Below are positions 6,354-6,520 of a DNA stretch of 6,520 nucleotides, in pieces. Positions within the stretch are counted from its first letter, which is position 1; every line of letters begins with the position of its first letter. This DNA comes from Microtetraspora glauca. GTDB lineage: Bacteria > Actinomycetota > Actinomycetes > Streptomycetales > Streptomycetaceae. A model generated the notes under the pieces. That model had not been told where the DNA came from, did no database searches, and saw only the letters and a list, made by a program, of their open reading frames with translations. The stretch lies in contig JOFO01000104.1 of assembly GCA_000721275.1 (NCBI GenBank), positions 1 through 6,520 on the forward strand. Reading direction: 5' to 3'. A program made the position numbers and the translations under genes.

Positions 6354-6381
6354 CGTTGTCCACAGGGCGTTGTCCACAGGG
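6354..6381 (+). promoter_or_regulatory. Pair of DnaA-box-like sites in a perfect 14-base tandem duplication
   Basis: CGTTGTCCACAGGG occurs at 6354-6367 and again, adjoining, at 6368-6381. Each copy holds TTGTCCACA (6356-6364 and 6370-6378), the preferred Streptomyces DnaA box as I remember it, in the same orientation and 14 bases apart. The pair ends 36 bases upstream of the comF ATG, a plausible place for control of that promoter. A short inverted repeat, CAGGGG (6377-6382) with CCCCTG (6389-6394), overlaps the end of the second copy. DnaA binding is inferred and not shown. A full replication origin is ruled out by the small number of boxes and the absence of dnaA or dnaN in view. Confidence 0.65.
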
Positions 6382-6417
6382 GTGGCGGCCCCTGCCCGGC
6401 GTCGGCACAGTGGACTC

Positions 6418-6520
6418 ATGCGGGGCTGGTGGCGGGAGATCCGCGGACTGGTACTGCCCGGCGCCTGCGAGGGGTGCGGGGCACCGCGCACCGGGCTGTG
6501 CGAGGGGTGCGCGGGGGCGC
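6418..6520 (+). CDS. ComF-family phosphoribosyltransferase-like protein, N-terminus only
   Basis: The first 34 codons run off the right edge. The product begins MRGWWREIRGLVLPGACEGCG and contains two CxxC pairs (C17/C20 and C28/C31). This is the zinc-ribbon signature that opens ComF-family proteins, whose later part (outside the window) is a phosphoribosyltransferase-type fold. ComF proteins are linked to DNA uptake in naturally competent bacteria, but in Streptomyces the role is not established. Gene order supports the call, since a ComF-type gene follows lpqB in streptomycetes, as I recall. No Shine-Dalgarno sequence precedes the ATG. CACAGT (6406-6411) sits where a -10 box would place the transcript start on the ATG, so a leaderless mRNA is possible. 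The two DnaA-box-like sites lie just upstream. Confidence 0.8.
   Translation, partial: MRGWWREIRGLVLPGACEGCGAPRTGLCEGCAGA

Noticed and set aside
6354..6381. A chromosomal replication origin
   Set aside because: Only two boxes are present, and there is no dnaA, dnaN or AT-rich unwinding region. Two DnaA boxes do not make an origin.
3891..6491. An 866-codon open frame on the minus strand opposite lpqB and the mtrB end
   Set aside because: Low-complexity composition, no recognisable motif, and it runs across two real genes and the tandem-repeat gap. It is typical of high-GC antisense openness.

Overview
The window comes from a high-GC actinomycete, almost certainly Streptomyces or a close relative. 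The evidence is the very GC-rich third codon positions, the GTG starts, an actinobacterial 5S rRNA end, and the conserved gene order mtrA-mtrB-lpqB followed by a ComF-type gene. This is a conserved core-chromosome segment, and I see no transposase, phage gene, CRISPR array or other accessory system in it.

Layout. Positions 1 to about 43 are the 3' end of a 5S rRNA, so an rRNA operon runs in from the left, closed by a strong intrinsic terminator (56-85). A second strong hairpin (123-157) lies where the convergent minus-strand gene ends. That gene (1329-172) encodes a multi-pass membrane protein with a proline-rich, disordered N-terminus. A 357-base divergent gap (1330-1686) follows. It holds no convincing gene but contains several inverted repeats. 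Rightward from 1687 comes a tight operon: mtrA (response regulator), mtrB (sensor histidine kinase, 1-base gap) and lpqB (lipoprotein, 11-base overlap with mtrB). After lpqB, a 196-base gap carries a degenerate four-copy tandem repeat, a long hairpin likely to act as terminator, and two perfect DnaA-box-like sites in a 14-base tandem duplication. The first 34 codons of a ComF-family gene run off the right edge.

How the genes work together. MtrB is the membrane kinase that phosphorylates MtrA. LpqB is a lipoprotein on the outer face of the membrane that, from mycobacterial work, interacts with the MtrB sensor domain. The three form a three-component signalling unit linked in actinobacteria to cell-wall metabolism, cell division and development. 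All key catalytic residues are intact. The flanking membrane protein and the ComF gene are neighbours with no demonstrated link to this pathway.

The loose ends most worth a look are the DnaA-box pair in front of comF, the competing hairpins in the mtrA/membrane-protein divergent region, a tiny ATG-ATG reading frame overlapping the mtrA start, and the tandem repeat that begins on the lpqB stop codon. None amounts to a new system on present evidence.
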